NCBI RefSeq assembly: GCF_014646515.1
Contig: NZ_BMNK01000012.1
Span: 62,001 to 126,000, forward strand
Direction of reading: 5' to 3'
Origin: Nonomuraea glycinis
GTDB lineage: Bacteria > Actinomycetota > Actinomycetes > Streptosporangiales > Streptosporangiaceae
Length of the DNA stretch: 64,000 nucleotides
The notes beneath the pieces are model-generated. The model was not told the DNA's origin. It saw only the letters and a list, made by a program, of their open reading frames with translations, and did no database searches. Positions 23,164 through 36,732 of this stretch are shown here, in pieces. The position numbers were made by a program, and so were the translations under genes. How positions within the stretch are numbered: position 1 is the first letter of the stretch; each line of letters opens with the position of its first letter.

Positions 23164-24879
23164 ATGCGCTGGGTCGAGTCCGGGGACTACGTACGGCTGG
23201 CCGTGTTCGAGGAGGGCGACCCGGCCGATCCCACCGTCGTGCTCGTGCACGGCTATCCGGACACCCACCGCGTCTGGGACGAGGTGGCGCGCCGGCTGCG
23301 TGACCGCTTCCACGTCGTCCGCTACGACGTGCGCGGCGCCGGCGCCTCCACCGCGCCGCGCGGCCGCCACCGCTACCGCCTGGACCGGCTGACCGCCGAC
23401 CTGGCCGCCGTGCTGGCGGCGGTCGGCAAGCCCCAGGTCCACCTGGTGGGCCACGACTGGGGTGCGATCCAGGGCTGGGCCGCGGTGGCCAGGCCGGGCA
23501 TCCGCGAACGCGTCGCCTCCTTCACCTGCTTCGGCGGCCCGGGACCGGGCCAGTTCGGTCACTTCCTGCGGCACGGCAGGCGGCGCGAGGTCGCCGCGCA
23601 GCTCGCCAGGTCCTGGTACATCGGCGCCTTCCAGCTCCCCGTCCTGCCCGAGCTGGCCTGGCGCACGGTCCTGCCGGGGATCTTCGAGCGGACGCTGCGG
23701 GTCGCCGAAGGGCTGGAGCCGCGACCCGGGCACCCGGCGGACACCCTCCGCGACGACGCGAGCCACGGCGTCCAGCTCTACCGCGCCAACTCGCTCACCG
23801 CGCGGGGCGACCCGTGCGTGGACGTGCCCGTACAGCTCATCGAGTGCCTGCGCGACCCGTTCGTCACCCCCGCGCTGCTGCGCGCGCAGGCGCGGGGCGT
23901 GGCTCGGCTCTGGCGCCGCACGGCCGACGCCGGGCACTGGGCGCAGCGCGGCGCGCCTGACCTGATCGCCAGAATGATCGGCGAGTTCGCCGAGCACATC
24001 GAGGGTGGAGAGGCGGCGAGGGGTTTGCGTACCGCGAAGGTCACACAGGGCCGTAAGGCGTTCACCGGCAGGCTGGTCGTGGTCACCGGGGCGGGCAGCG
24101 GCATCGGCCGCGCCACCGCGCGCGCCTTCGCCGCGCACGGGGCGGAGGTGGTCTGCGCCGACCTCGACCCCGCCGCGGCCCGCCGAGCCGCCGACGACAT
24201 CGCCAAGGACCTGAGAGGTACGGCACACGCCGCGCGGCTCGACGTCGCCGATGCCGTACAGATGGAGGAGTTCGCGGGACATGTCCGGTCCCGGTACGGA
24301 GTGCCGGACATCGTGGTGAACAACGCCGGGACCGTGGTCGCCGGAGGCTTCCTCGACCACTCCCTGGAGGACTGGCGCAAGAGCATCGACGTGAACCTGT
24401 GGGGCGTGATCCACGGCTGCCGGCTCTTCGCCGCGCAGATGGTCGAGCGCGGCGAGGGCGGCCACATCGTGAACATCGCCTCCCTGGGCGCGTTCACCCC
24501 GTCGCGGATCCTGCCCGCCTACTCGGTGGCCAAGGCGGGGGTGAAGATGCTCAGCGACTGCCTCAGGGCCGAGCTCGCCGGCCACGGGATCGGGGTGAGC
24601 GCCATCTGCCCCGGCTTCGTGTCCACCTCCATCGCCCGTAACGCCACGTACGTGGGCGCCGCCTCCCGCGAGCTGTCGGAGGAGGCGCTGCGGCGGCGCG
24701 GCTACCCGCCGGAGCGCGTCGCCGCGCACATCCTGCGCGCCGTGCACCGCAACGAGGCCGTCGTGCCGATCAACTTCGAAGGGAAGATCGGCTACGCGCT
24801 GTCCAGGATCTCGCCCGCGGCGGTGCGCGGCATGGCCAGGTTGGCCACCTTCCCGGGAAATCCACGCATTCGCAGGTAA
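23164..24879 (+). CDS. EphD-type fusion: alpha/beta hydrolase plus short-chain dehydrogenase
   Basis: A 571-residue two-domain enzyme. Residues about 1-285 are an alpha/beta hydrolase of the epoxide hydrolase type: oxyanion HGYP, nucleophile in VGHDWGAIQGW, and catalytic histidine in DAGHWAQ. Residues about 300-560 are an SDR with TGAGSGIG, NNAG, Ser in NIASLGAF and YSVAK. This fusion is known in mycobacteria as EphD, linked to mycolic acid keto/epoxy modification. Organisms of this kind lack mycolates, so another lipid or xenobiotic substrate is likely. ATG 23164 follows GGGGAGG. A TetR gene follows and may control it. Confidence 0.9.
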   Translation: MRWVESGDYVRLAVFEEGDPADPTVVLVHGYPDTHRVWDEVARRLRDRFHVVRYDVRGAGASTAPRGRHRYRLDRLTADLAAVLAAVGKPQVHLVGHDWGAIQGWAAVARPGIRERVASFTCFGGPGPGQFGHFLRHGRRREVAAQLARSWYIGAFQLPVLPELAWRTVLPGIFERTLRVAEGLEPRPGHPADTLRDDASHGVQLYRANSLTARGDPCVDVPVQLIECLRDPFVTPALLRAQARGVARLWRRTADAGHWAQRGAPDLIARMIGEFAEHIEGGEAARGLRTAKVTQGRKAFTGRLVVVTGAGSGIGRATARAFAAHGAEVVCADLDPAAARRAADDIAKDLRGTAHAARLDVADAVQMEEFAGHVRSRYGVPDIVVNNAGTVVAGGFLDHSLEDWRKSIDVNLWGVIHGCRLFAAQMVERGEGGHIVNIASLGAFTPSRILPAYSVAKAGVKMLSDCLRAELAGHGIGVSAICPGFVSTSIARNATYVGAASRELSEEALRRRGYPPERVAAHILRAVHRNEAVVPINFEGKIGYALSRISPAAVRGMARLATFPGNPRIRR

Positions 24880-24909
24880 CGATCGGGCTTGTGGGGGGAA
24901 GATGGGGCC

Positions 24910-25572
24910 GTGTCCTCGCCGCAAGTTGAACAGATCTGTGCGCAGCCCAAACCGCTGCGGCGCCAGCCCACACAGCGCCGCAGCGCCCGCCGCGTCGAAA
25001 AGATGCTCGACGCCTGCGCCGAGCTCCTCGACGAGATCGGCTACGAGTCGCTGTCCACCACGCGCATCGCGGGCCGAGCCGGCGTCGCGATCGGCTCGGT
25101 CTACCAGTTCTTCCCGGACAAACGTGCCATCACCCAGGAGCTGACCAGGCGCAACGTCGAGCAGTTCGTCTCCAGGGTCGGGCGCAGGTTCATGGAGGAG
25201 GACTACGCGGGGTGGTGGGAGGCCGTCGACGCGATCATCGACGAGTACGTCGACATGCACCGCACCGTGCCCGGCTTCAAGAGCCTGCACTTCGGTGACG
25301 CCGTCGACCTCAACCTGCTCGACTCCGACTCCGACAACAACGCCGTGATCGCCGGACGGCTGCGCGGCCTGCTGCTGAGTGAGTACGGCCTGGCCGACAG
25401 CCATGAGCTGGACGTGGCGGTGCTGGTGGCCGTGGAGGCCGGGGACGCGGTGCTCAAGCTGGCCTTCCGCCACGATCCGGACGGCTCACCGGAGATCGTC
25501 GACGCGGCCAAGCAGCTCGTGCGCGGCTTCCTGGCCCGCCAGCTCAAGTCCTGGACCCCACAGGCGGGTTAG
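24910..25572 (+). CDS. TetR-family transcriptional regulator
   Basis: A 220-residue regulator. The HTH (about residues 22-75) reads RVEKMLDACAELLDEIGYES then STTRIAGRAGVAIGSVYQFF. The remaining C-terminal ligand domain is helical with an acidic LDSDSDNN stretch. GTG 24910 follows GGGGGGAAG by nine bases; a TTG at 24889 overlaps that site. The gene is 30 bases after the EphD-type gene on the same strand, so repression of it is plausible. Downstream is a repeat-rich junction. Confidence 0.9.
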   Translation: MSSPQVEQICAQPKPLRRQPTQRRSARRVEKMLDACAELLDEIGYESLSTTRIAGRAGVAIGSVYQFFPDKRAITQELTRRNVEQFVSRVGRRFMEEDYAGWWEAVDAIIDEYVDMHRTVPGFKSLHFGDAVDLNLLDSDSDNNAVIAGRLRGLLLSEYGLADSHELDVAVLVAVEAGDAVLKLAFRHDPDGSPEIVDAAKQLVRGFLARQLKSWTPQAG

Positions 25573-25584
25573 CCATCCCGAGGG

Positions 25585-25738
25585 GTCCGGCGGCGAGCTG
25601 GTCGTTCCGAGCGGATCCGGCGGCGAGCTGGTCGTCCTGGGCTCATCCGGCTCATCCGGCTCATCCGGCTCATCCGGCTCATCCGGCTCATCCGGCTCAT
25701 CCGGCTCATCCGGCTCATCCGGCTCATCCGGCTTATTC
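25585..25738. repeat. Nine-bp minisatellite with in-frame stops, plus a 30-bp direct repeat
   Basis: Ten perfect copies of GGCTCATCC (25640-25729) and an eleventh degenerate copy GGCTTATTC (25730-25738) fill the end-to-end junction of TetR and the leftward 104-residue gene. On the leftward strand the degenerate unit supplies the real stop TAA (25733-25735) and each perfect unit supplies an in-frame TGA, giving eleven consecutive in-frame stops. Before it, TCCGGCGGCGAGCTGGTCGT occurs twice, 30 bp apart (25586 and 25616). Confidence 0.9.
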
Positions 25739-26047
25739 GGGTCGTCCGGGCGCCCGCTCGGCCGGTCTCGCGGTCCGGCGCTCGTCCGGTTGGAGCGCCG
25801 CGGCCGGGGGCTGCCGCTGCAGCTGCTTCGGCGCGCCGGGCGGGCGCAGGCAGCGGATCGGGAGCGACACCGTCCGGACCCCCCTCGCCTCGCGGGCCTC
25901 CAGCCTCGCCTCCAGGGCGCGCAGGCTCCGCTCGGCCGATTCGATGGCCTCCAGGCGGGCCAAGACATAACCGGCGAGTCCGGGAATCAGTGCCGAAGCG
26001 ACGACCGTACAGGCCAGTGCGAAGGCCATCTGCTTGGACGCACCCAT
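25733..26047 (-). CDS. Small membrane protein with coiled coil
   Basis: A 104-residue protein: short N-terminus (MGASKQ), one membrane helix (about residues 7-29, MAFALACTVVASALIPGLAG), a coiled coil (30-50, ARLEAIESAERSLRALEAR) and a basic, Pro-rich tail of low complexity. The start ATG 26047 is five bases after GGGAGGGG, a strong site. I do not recognise a family. Its stop codon lies in the degenerate last unit of the 9-bp array. If the array arose by slippage at this end, an older, longer C-terminus may have been cut off. Confidence 0.75.
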   Translation of the reverse strand: MGASKQMAFALACTVVASALIPGLAGYVLARLEAIESAERSLRALEARLEAREARGVRTVSLPIRCLRPPGAPKQLQRQPPAAALQPDERRTARPAERAPGRPE

Positions 26048-26213
26048 CACAGCCCCTCCCGCCCACCGCCGCTGAGCACCGGTTATATGCCCGATGACGT
26101 GCGCGGATAAGCGGACGGTGAGCAGGTTTGGACAACGCGTTGCCATGCTCGCGCGGTATCGGCGATGCGTATTGACGGGGCAAAACCGCACCGCGCTCGG
26201 TAGTCTCCAGGTT

Positions 26214-26744
26214 GTGGCGCATGTGACCCGTGAGCACCTTGATCGCCTGCTTGAGCAGGCGCTGCTGGCCGACGACCACAGCTCGTTGGCCAGACGGCTG
26301 TACGACGTGGCGCTCGGCTACTCCACCGGCGACGTTTCCAGGGCTTCGATCCTGGTGCAGGCCGCCGAGGAGTGGAGAGCCGCCGGGCAGCCCGCGCGGG
26401 CGCTGGAGTGCTTCCAGCGCGCGCTGGAGGACGGTGGCGAGTCCGGCATCGATCCGCGTGCCGGCATCGCCGACACGCTCTTTGAGCTGGACCGGCACGA
26501 CGAGGCGAGGCAGGTCATCGAGACCATCCGCGCCGAGGGCGAGGTCTCGGCGATGACCGCGCACAGCATCGCCGAGACGCTGGTCGCCTATGGAGACCTG
26601 CCCGCGGGGCATGAGTGGGTGACTCAGGCCGTTCTGTCGTGCGACAAGGACGACCCTGAGCACCTGGCCATGCTGCGCACCCGCTATCGCATCAGGGTCG
26701 ACCTGGGGCTGCCCGAGGACGAGCTCGACGCGCTGATCTCCTGA
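26214..26744 (+). CDS. Tetratricopeptide-like conserved protein
   Basis: A 176-residue helical protein with repeated TPR-like helices (VTREHLDRLLEQALLADDHS, EEWRAAGQPARALECFQRAL, ADTLFELDRHDEARQVIETI). The family is common in actinobacteria and of unknown function, possibly a scaffold. The frame is open upstream, but GTG 26214 follows TAGTCT by seven bases without a Shine-Dalgarno site, fitting a leaderless start; GTG 26223 is an alternative start. It is transcribed toward the secreted-protein gene at 26807 and separated from it by a strong hairpin. Confidence 0.8.
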   Translation: MAHVTREHLDRLLEQALLADDHSSLARRLYDVALGYSTGDVSRASILVQAAEEWRAAGQPARALECFQRALEDGGESGIDPRAGIADTLFELDRHDEARQVIETIRAEGEVSAMTAHSIAETLVAYGDLPAGHEWVTQAVLSCDKDDPEHLAMLRTRYRIRVDLGLPEDELDALIS

Positions 26745-26748
26745 GCGG

Positions 26749-26784
26749 CGCGTGGTGACAGGGGTGCGGCCCTGTCACCACGCG
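26749..26784. terminator. Strong bidirectional hairpin
   Basis: CGCGTGGTGACAGGG (26749-26763) pairs perfectly over 15 bp with CCCTGTCACCACGCG (26770-26784) around GTGCGG, five bases after the TPR gene's stop and shared with the convergent gene at 26807. Confidence 0.85.
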
Positions 26785-26806
26785 GCTGACGCCTGCCGTG
26801 ACGGAC

Positions 26807-27496
26807 TCAGGGCAGGTCCAGGCCGGGCAGGAGCCCGGTGAGGGCGTCCAGGCCGGTGAGGCCGTCCAGTGACTCCTGCGCGTCCGGCAGCCGGGTGCCG
26901 GAGGTGAGCCCGGTCACCGTGCCGGGCACCTGCGGCAGGGTCCGGTTGATGAGCTCGTCCTTGATCTCGTTGACGGGCATGTTCTGCCCGCGCACGCCCT
27001 TCCCGGCCACCTTGGCAGGGTCGGGCAGGGTGCCGAGGGTCATCCCGACGGGCAGGTTGGACACGCCCGGGACGTTGGGCAGGTCGGGCAGGTCCGGGAC
27101 GTCGGGAAGCTTGGCGAGGCTCGGCAGGCCGGGCTCGGCCGCGGTGCTCGACGGCAGCGCGGGCATGCTGGAGGTCGCGGCGATGCCGCCCAGATCCTTC
27201 AGGCCCATCGCGGACCGCGCGGAGGCCAGCCCGCTCAGGCCGATGCGCTCGGCCATCCTGGCGGTGCTCGTGGCCAGCTCCTCGGTCTGCGAGGTGACGA
27301 GCCGGCTGCCGCCGATCGAGCCGTCGTCCACACGGATCTTGGTGAGGTCGTCGCAGAGCCTCGCCGTCTTCGCCGCGCTCACGGTCGCCGGCTTGGTCCG
27401 GCACCTGTCCGCCGCCACGGGGCTCGCTCCCAGCCAGGTGACCCCCGCCATCAGAGTGATCATGGCAAGGATGCTTCGGATGCTCCGAGATGACAC
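26807..27496 (-). CDS. Secreted protein with Leu/Pro/Asp repeats
   Basis: A 229-residue protein with a classical signal peptide (SIRSILAMITLMAGVTWLGA, cleavage near ASPVAA-DR), two cysteines in the first 50 residues (CRTKPAT and LCDDL) that may pair, and then a low-complexity region around residues 125-150 with LPDVPDLPDLPNVPGVSNLP. A C-terminal segment repeats the pattern (LDGLTGLDALTGLLPGLDLP). No enzymatic domain is recognised. Such proteins are common on the surface of sporulating actinomycetes, but the role is unknown. ATG 27496 begins the signal peptide; the spacer to clpB is 216 bp on its 5' side. Confidence 0.75.
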   Translation of the reverse strand: MSSRSIRSILAMITLMAGVTWLGASPVAADRCRTKPATVSAAKTARLCDDLTKIRVDDGSIGGSRLVTSQTEELATSTARMAERIGLSGLASARSAMGLKDLGGIAATSSMPALPSSTAAEPGLPSLAKLPDVPDLPDLPNVPGVSNLPVGMTLGTLPDPAKVAGKGVRGQNMPVNEIKDELINRTLPQVPGTVTGLTSGTRLPDAQESLDGLTGLDALTGLLPGLDLP

Positions 27497-27636
27497 TTCA
27501 CGTCCCCCTGATCGTGCTCGGTGATCTGACGAACGCTGAAGTTAGTCAGCGGCCCCACCCTCGTGAGGCGGCTTGTCCTAAGCCTGGAGCGAACCTTAAG
27601 GACCCGGCGCGGGGATGACCGGAGCGTGAAACGCCG

Positions 27637-27667
27637 GCGCCCGGAGGCCGACCGGGCCTCCGGGCGC
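27637..27667 (-). terminator. Terminator after clpB
   Basis: GCGCCCGGAGGCC (27637-27649) pairs perfectly with GGCCTCCGGGCGC (27655-27667) around GACCG, 46 bases past the clpB stop, closing the dnaK-to-clpB unit. Confidence 0.82.
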
Positions 27668-27712
27668 TCTTGGCGTCAGGGCGTTCCCGAGGTGCGGGCG
27701 CTCTCGGTGCGG

Positions 27713-30283
<2,571 letters not shown>

Positions 30284-30288
30284 CTTTT

Positions 30289-30639
30289 CTAGGCCCCCGG
30301 TGGCAGCTCGTAGCGGATCAGCGCCCTGACCATCTGCATCTCGGCGCGCAGCCGGTGAACCTCCTCACGCAGCCGCAGCGCCTCGTTCTCCAGCTCGAGG
30401 ATCCGCTTGATGCCGGCGAGGTTGATGCCCTCCTCCTGGGAGAGCCGCTGCACCTCGCGCAGCTGGATGATGTCGCGTGTCGAATAGAGGCGGCCGCGCC
30501 CCGCCGTGCGGCCGGGGCAGACCAGTCCGAGCCGGTCATACTGCCGCAACGTCTGCGGGTGAAGCCCCGACAACTGCGCGGCCACCGAGATCACGTAGAC
30601 GGGAGTGTCATCTGACAGGTCGAAATAGTTGGCGTCCAT
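30289..30639 (-). CDS. hspR: HspR heat-shock repressor (MerR family)
   Basis: A 116-residue MerR-type regulator. The winged HTH covers about residues 14-75 (YVISVAAQLSGLHPQTLRQY, RTAGRGRLYSTRDIIQLREV) and a coiled coil follows (ELENEALRLREEVHRLRAEM). HspR binds HAIR sites and uses DnaK as co-repressor in Streptomyces and mycobacteria, closing a feedback loop. It is fourth in the operon, three bases after dnaJ and five before clpB. Two HAIR sites are visible upstream of dnaK. Confidence 0.96.
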   Translation of the reverse strand: MDANYFDLSDDTPVYVISVAAQLSGLHPQTLRQYDRLGLVCPGRTAGRGRLYSTRDIIQLREVQRLSQEEGINLAGIKRILELENEALRLREEVHRLRAEMQMVRALIRYELPPGA

Positions 30640-30642
30640 CGG

Positions 30643-31830
<1,188 letters not shown>

Positions 31831-31849
31831 CTACGGCCCTTCGTGCTCG

Positions 31850-32442
31850 TCAGTTGTCGTCTTCGTCGGACGCCGAAGGGGCGTCCCCAGGCTCTGCCAC
31901 GGCGACCCGCGCCGGGCGCAGCACCCGCTCACCCATCCGGTAACCGGACTGCAGCACCTCGATCGCGGTCGGCTCGGTCACATCCGGCGAGTAGCTGTGC
32001 ATCAGCGCCTCGTGGATCACCGGGTCGAACGGATCGCCCTTCTGCCCGAAGGTATTGAGCCCGAGCTTGGTGAGCGCCGCTTCCAGCGACTCTGCCACCT
32101 TCGCGAAGCCACCGGTGAGCTCGCCGTGATCGCGGGCCCTGCCGATGTCGTCGAGCACCGGGAGCAGTTCCGTGAGGGCGCCCGCGATGGCCTGCTCGCG
32201 GACGACGACCCGGTCACGCTCCACGCGCCTGCGGTAGTTGGTGTATTCGGCCTGGACACGCTGCAGATCGGCGGTCCGCTCGGCGAGCTGCGCGGACAGT
32301 TCGCCGTCGACCTGCGCGGGCGCCTCGGGCGCGACGGCGGGACCGCCGCCGTCGCCCTGCACCCGTGCCTCGCCCGTCTCCGGGTCGATCTTGCGGTTGT
32401 CGCGGATCACCGGTTCCTCGTGTCCGTTGTCACGCGGCGGCA

Positions 32443-32446
<4 letters not shown>
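31850..32446 (-). CDS. grpE: GrpE nucleotide exchange factor
   Basis: A 198-residue protein: acidic N-terminus, long helical dimerisation segment (AQLAERTADLQRVQAEYTNY, RRRVERDRVVVREQ) and C-terminal beta domain ending with the family signature (ALMHSYSPDVTEPTAIEVLQ, then GYRMGERVLRPARVAV). It releases ADP from DnaK. The ATG overlaps the dnaK stop by four bases, so translation is coupled and the two are made in fixed proportion. Confidence 0.96.
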
Positions 32447-34314
<1,868 letters not shown>

Positions 34315-34335
34315 GAGTACGTCCTTGTAGTCAAA

Positions 34336-34356
34336 GTTGAGTCGGTCAGACTCAAC
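34336..34356 (-). promoter_or_regulatory. HAIR operator 1
   Basis: GTTGAGT-N7-ACTCAAC is a near-perfect HspR-associated inverted repeat (consensus CTTGAGT-N7-ACTCAAG). It overlaps the -10 hexamer of the dnaK promoter, so bound HspR would block RNA polymerase. Confidence 0.93.
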
Positions 34357-34382
34357 GTACGAATGCCTGCCGTCTTTGTCAA
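34354..34382 (-). promoter_or_regulatory. dnaK operon promoter
   Basis: Read on the minus strand, TTGACA (34382-34377) and TACGTT (34359-34354) are separated by exactly 17 bases, a consensus vegetative promoter. The transcript leader would be about 35-40 bases and contains the dnaK binding site. Confidence 0.85.
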
Positions 34383-34386
34383 ACGA

Positions 34387-34407
34387 CTTGAGCCTATCCG
34401 ACTCAAC
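34387..34407 (-). promoter_or_regulatory. HAIR operator 2
   Basis: CTTGAGC-N7-ACTCAAC matches the HAIR consensus with one inner change and lies just upstream of the -35 hexamer. Its centre is 51 bp from that of operator 1, close to five helical turns, so two HspR dimers would sit on the same face of the DNA. Confidence 0.9.
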
Positions 34408-34465
34408 CCCTGAGGTGGCGGAATCGTTCCCGATGTCCGGAAGTCGTGGGGAGCAGGCAGACGTG

Positions 34466-34933
34466 TCAGGACTTGGCGCCGTCCACGATCTTGCGGTTGC
34501 CGAGGGGGGACTTGAGCTTGACCGTGGTGGTCTTCTCCACCGCGATCATGATGCAGGAGACGTCCTTCGCCTCGGGGGCGGCGCCCTCGTACAGGGTGAT
34601 GGTGACCCGCTTCGCGGTCTCCTTGACCTTCACCCGGTCGAGGACCGTGCACGGCTCCACGCCGGACCACCAGACGAGGCGCACCTTGCGGTTCTTGGAC
34701 ACCGGCTTGGCCGTCTTCCAGCGGGCCTTGCGGGGGTTGATCGCGTTGCCGACCGGCTTGACCTGCTTCGGGCCCCCGGTCGGCGGTGTGGTCGTCGGCA
34801 CCTCGATGCCGGCCACCGTGGTGGCGGGAGCCGCGGGAGCGGCCTCCTGCGCAGGGGCCGCCGCCGCGCCGCAGCCGGCCGCGAGCATCAGGCATCCGGC
34901 CAGGAAAGTCGTCGTCGCTGTTCGCATACCCAT
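34466..34933 (-). CDS. Lipoprotein of unknown function
   Basis: A 155-residue lipoprotein with a signal peptide ending in LMLAAGC (lipobox, Cys at about residue 21), then an Ala/Pro/Thr-rich linker and a small basic beta-rich domain (RKARWKTAKPVSKNRKVRLV, LDRVKVKETAKRVTITLYEG) with two cysteines. Unknown function; the domain outline resembles small secreted substrate-binding modules, but I see no motif. The start is ATG 34933 or 34927 (MRTATTTF), neither with a good binding site; CACATT six bases before the first suggests a leaderless transcript. It is divergent from the proline dehydrogenase gene. Confidence 0.78.
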   Translation of the reverse strand: MGMRTATTTFLAGCLMLAAGCGAAAAPAQEAAPAAPATTVAGIEVPTTTPPTGGPKQVKPVGNAINPRKARWKTAKPVSKNRKVRLVWWSGVEPCTVLDRVKVKETAKRVTITLYEGAAPEAKDVSCIMIAVEKTTTVKLKSPLGNRKIVDGAKS

Positions 34934-35010
34934 ACGACGAATGTGACAGCCGACCGGTTCAGTCGGCCAATCACCGCAGCGGCGGGCATCGGTGAAGTTA
35001 GGGTGATGGC

Positions 35011-35892
35011 GTGCTGCGTCAGGCTCTCCACGCCATCTCCCGGAGCGATCGCGCCGAGCGCGTCGTCTCCACCTCGCCGCTCACCGCGGACGTGGTCCGG
35101 CGCTACGTCGCCGACGACGTCGGCCGGGCCGTCGACGAGCTGACCCGCGCGGGCCTGCTCGTCAGCGTCGACCATCTCGGCGAGGCCGTCCACGACAGAA
35201 CCCAGGCAGAACGGGCGGTCCAGGCCTACCTGGCCCTGCTCGAACGCCTGCCGGAAGGCGCCGACGTGTCGGTCCGGCTGACCGCGCTGGGGCTGCGCCT
35301 GTCGGAGCAGCTCGCCCTCGACAACGCGGCGACCATCTGCGAGTCCGCCGTGTCCATGGGCATCACGCTGACCCTCGACGCCGAGGAGCACGACACCATC
35401 GCCGCCCTGCACTCCATCCACGCCACGCTCCGCAAGGAGCACCCCGACGTGGGCGTCGTGGTGCAGGCCTACCTGCGGGACTCGGTGCGGCGCTGCCACC
35501 GGCTGGAGGGGGCCAGGGTGCGGCTGTGCAAGGGGGCCTACACGGCGCCCGGCGCGTACACCTCGGCGGCCGACGTCGACCGCTCGTTCGCGCGCTGCCT
35601 GCGGGTGCTGATGGCCGGCACCGGCTACCCGATGGTCGCCACGCACGACCCCCGGCTGATCCGCATCGCCGCCGCGCTGGCGGTGCTGGAGGAGCGCGAC
35701 CCGTCCGGCTTCGAGTTCCAGATGCTGTACGGCGTGCGTCCGGACGAGCAGGAGCGCCTGGCGGCCGAGGGCGCCCGGGTGCGCGTCCACGTGCCCTACG
35801 GCGCCGCCTGGTATCCCTACCTGATGCGCAGCCTGGCCGAACGCCCCGCCAACCTGGCCTTCTTCGCCCGCTCGCTGCTGACGCGGGGCTAG
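35011..35892 (+). CDS. Proline dehydrogenase
   Basis: A 293-residue monofunctional flavoenzyme oxidising proline to pyrroline-5-carboxylate. Conserved blocks are VSVDHLGEAV, GITLTLDAEEHDTI, VRLCKGAYTAPGA, FEFQMLYGVRPDEQERL and the C-terminal YPYLMRSLAERPANLAFF. No signal peptide is seen; the family associates with the inner membrane surface. The GTG start at 35011 is six bases after TAGGGT (34999-35004) with no ribosome binding site, so it looks leaderless. It is followed 45 bases later by proC, which runs the reverse reaction step, so the pair may cycle proline and NADPH. Confidence 0.93.
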   Translation: MLRQALHAISRSDRAERVVSTSPLTADVVRRYVADDVGRAVDELTRAGLLVSVDHLGEAVHDRTQAERAVQAYLALLERLPEGADVSVRLTALGLRLSEQLALDNAATICESAVSMGITLTLDAEEHDTIAALHSIHATLRKEHPDVGVVVQAYLRDSVRRCHRLEGARVRLCKGAYTAPGAYTSAADVDRSFARCLRVLMAGTGYPMVATHDPRLIRIAAALAVLEERDPSGFEFQMLYGVRPDEQERLAAEGARVRVHVPYGAAWYPYLMRSLAERPANLAFFARSLLTRG

Positions 35893-35937
35893 CCGCCGGT
35901 AGGCTGCGGCCAGCGTCGACCAGGTGAGAGGCAGAAG

Positions 35938-36732
35938 ATGATCGCGATTCTGGGCACCGGCAAGATGGGCGAGGCCCTGCTGTCCGGATTGCTGCGGGCG
36001 GGGTTCGAGCCGGCCGAGATCCTGGCCACCGTGCGTCGGCCGGAGCGCGCCCTGGCCCTGCGCGAGACCTACGGGGTCCGTACGGTGTCCAACATCGAGG
36101 CCGCCAAGTCCGCCGACACGCTGGTGCTGGCGGTCAAGCCGCAGGACATGGGGGCGCTGCTGGCCGAGATCGCCCCCTACGTGCCGGCCGACCGCCTGGT
36201 GATCACCGCGGCGGCGGGCATCACCACGGCCTTCGTCGAGCAGCGCCTGGGCGTCGAGGCGCCCGTGGTCAGGGTCATGTCCAACACGCCCATCCGCTTC
36301 GACGAGGCGATGAGCTGCGTCTCGGCCGGCTCGCACGCGGGGGAGGAGCACTTGCGGCGGACCGAGGACCTGCTCAACCCGGTCGGCAAGGTGCTGCGCA
36401 TCCCCGAGTCGCAGCAGGACGCCGCCACGGCGCTGTCGGGCAGCGGCCCGGCCTACTTCTTCTACCTGGTCGAGGCCATGGTGGACGCGGGCATCCTGCT
36501 CGGCATGCCGCGGGCGTCGGCGCTCGACATGGTCACCCAGTCGATCGTGGGCGCGGCCGTGATGCTGCGCGACTCGGGCGAGCATCCGGTGATCCTGCGC
36601 GAGGCCGTCACCTCGCCGGGAGGCACCACCATCGCGGCGATCGCCGAGCTGGAGCGGCACAGCGTCCGCGCCGCCTTCCTGGCCGCCATCGAGGCGGCCC
36701 GCGACCGTGGCCGCGAACTCGCCTCCGGCTGA
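35938..36732 (+). CDS. proC: Pyrroline-5-carboxylate reductase
   Basis: A 264-residue enzyme, last step of proline biosynthesis. The Rossmann motif AILGTGKMGEALLSGLL is at the N-terminus and the family signature VTSPGGTTIAAIAELE near residue 225, with the dimerisation helices between (ALSGSGPAYFFYLVEAMVDA). ATG 35938 follows GGTGAGAGG. The last codons and the stop are the first copy of a tandem repeat that extends 160 bp toward the convergent permease gene. Confidence 0.95.
   Translation: MIAILGTGKMGEALLSGLLRAGFEPAEILATVRRPERALALRETYGVRTVSNIEAAKSADTLVLAVKPQDMGALLAEIAPYVPADRLVITAAAGITTAFVEQRLGVEAPVVRVMSNTPIRFDEAMSCVSAGSHAGEEHLRRTEDLLNPVGKVLRIPESQQDAATALSGSGPAYFFYLVEAMVDAGILLGMPRASALDMVTQSIVGAAVMLRDSGEHPVILREAVTSPGGTTIAAIAELERHSVRAAFLAAIEAARDRGRELASG

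Noticed and set aside
23008..25473. An 821-codon leftward ORF across the EphD-type and TetR genes
   Set aside because: Covers two certain genes on the other strand and shows no coding signature of its own.
25379..26110. A 243-codon rightward ORF through the 9-bp array (GSS repeats)
   Set aside because: It begins inside TetR in another frame and has no start site or conserved part beyond the simple repeat.
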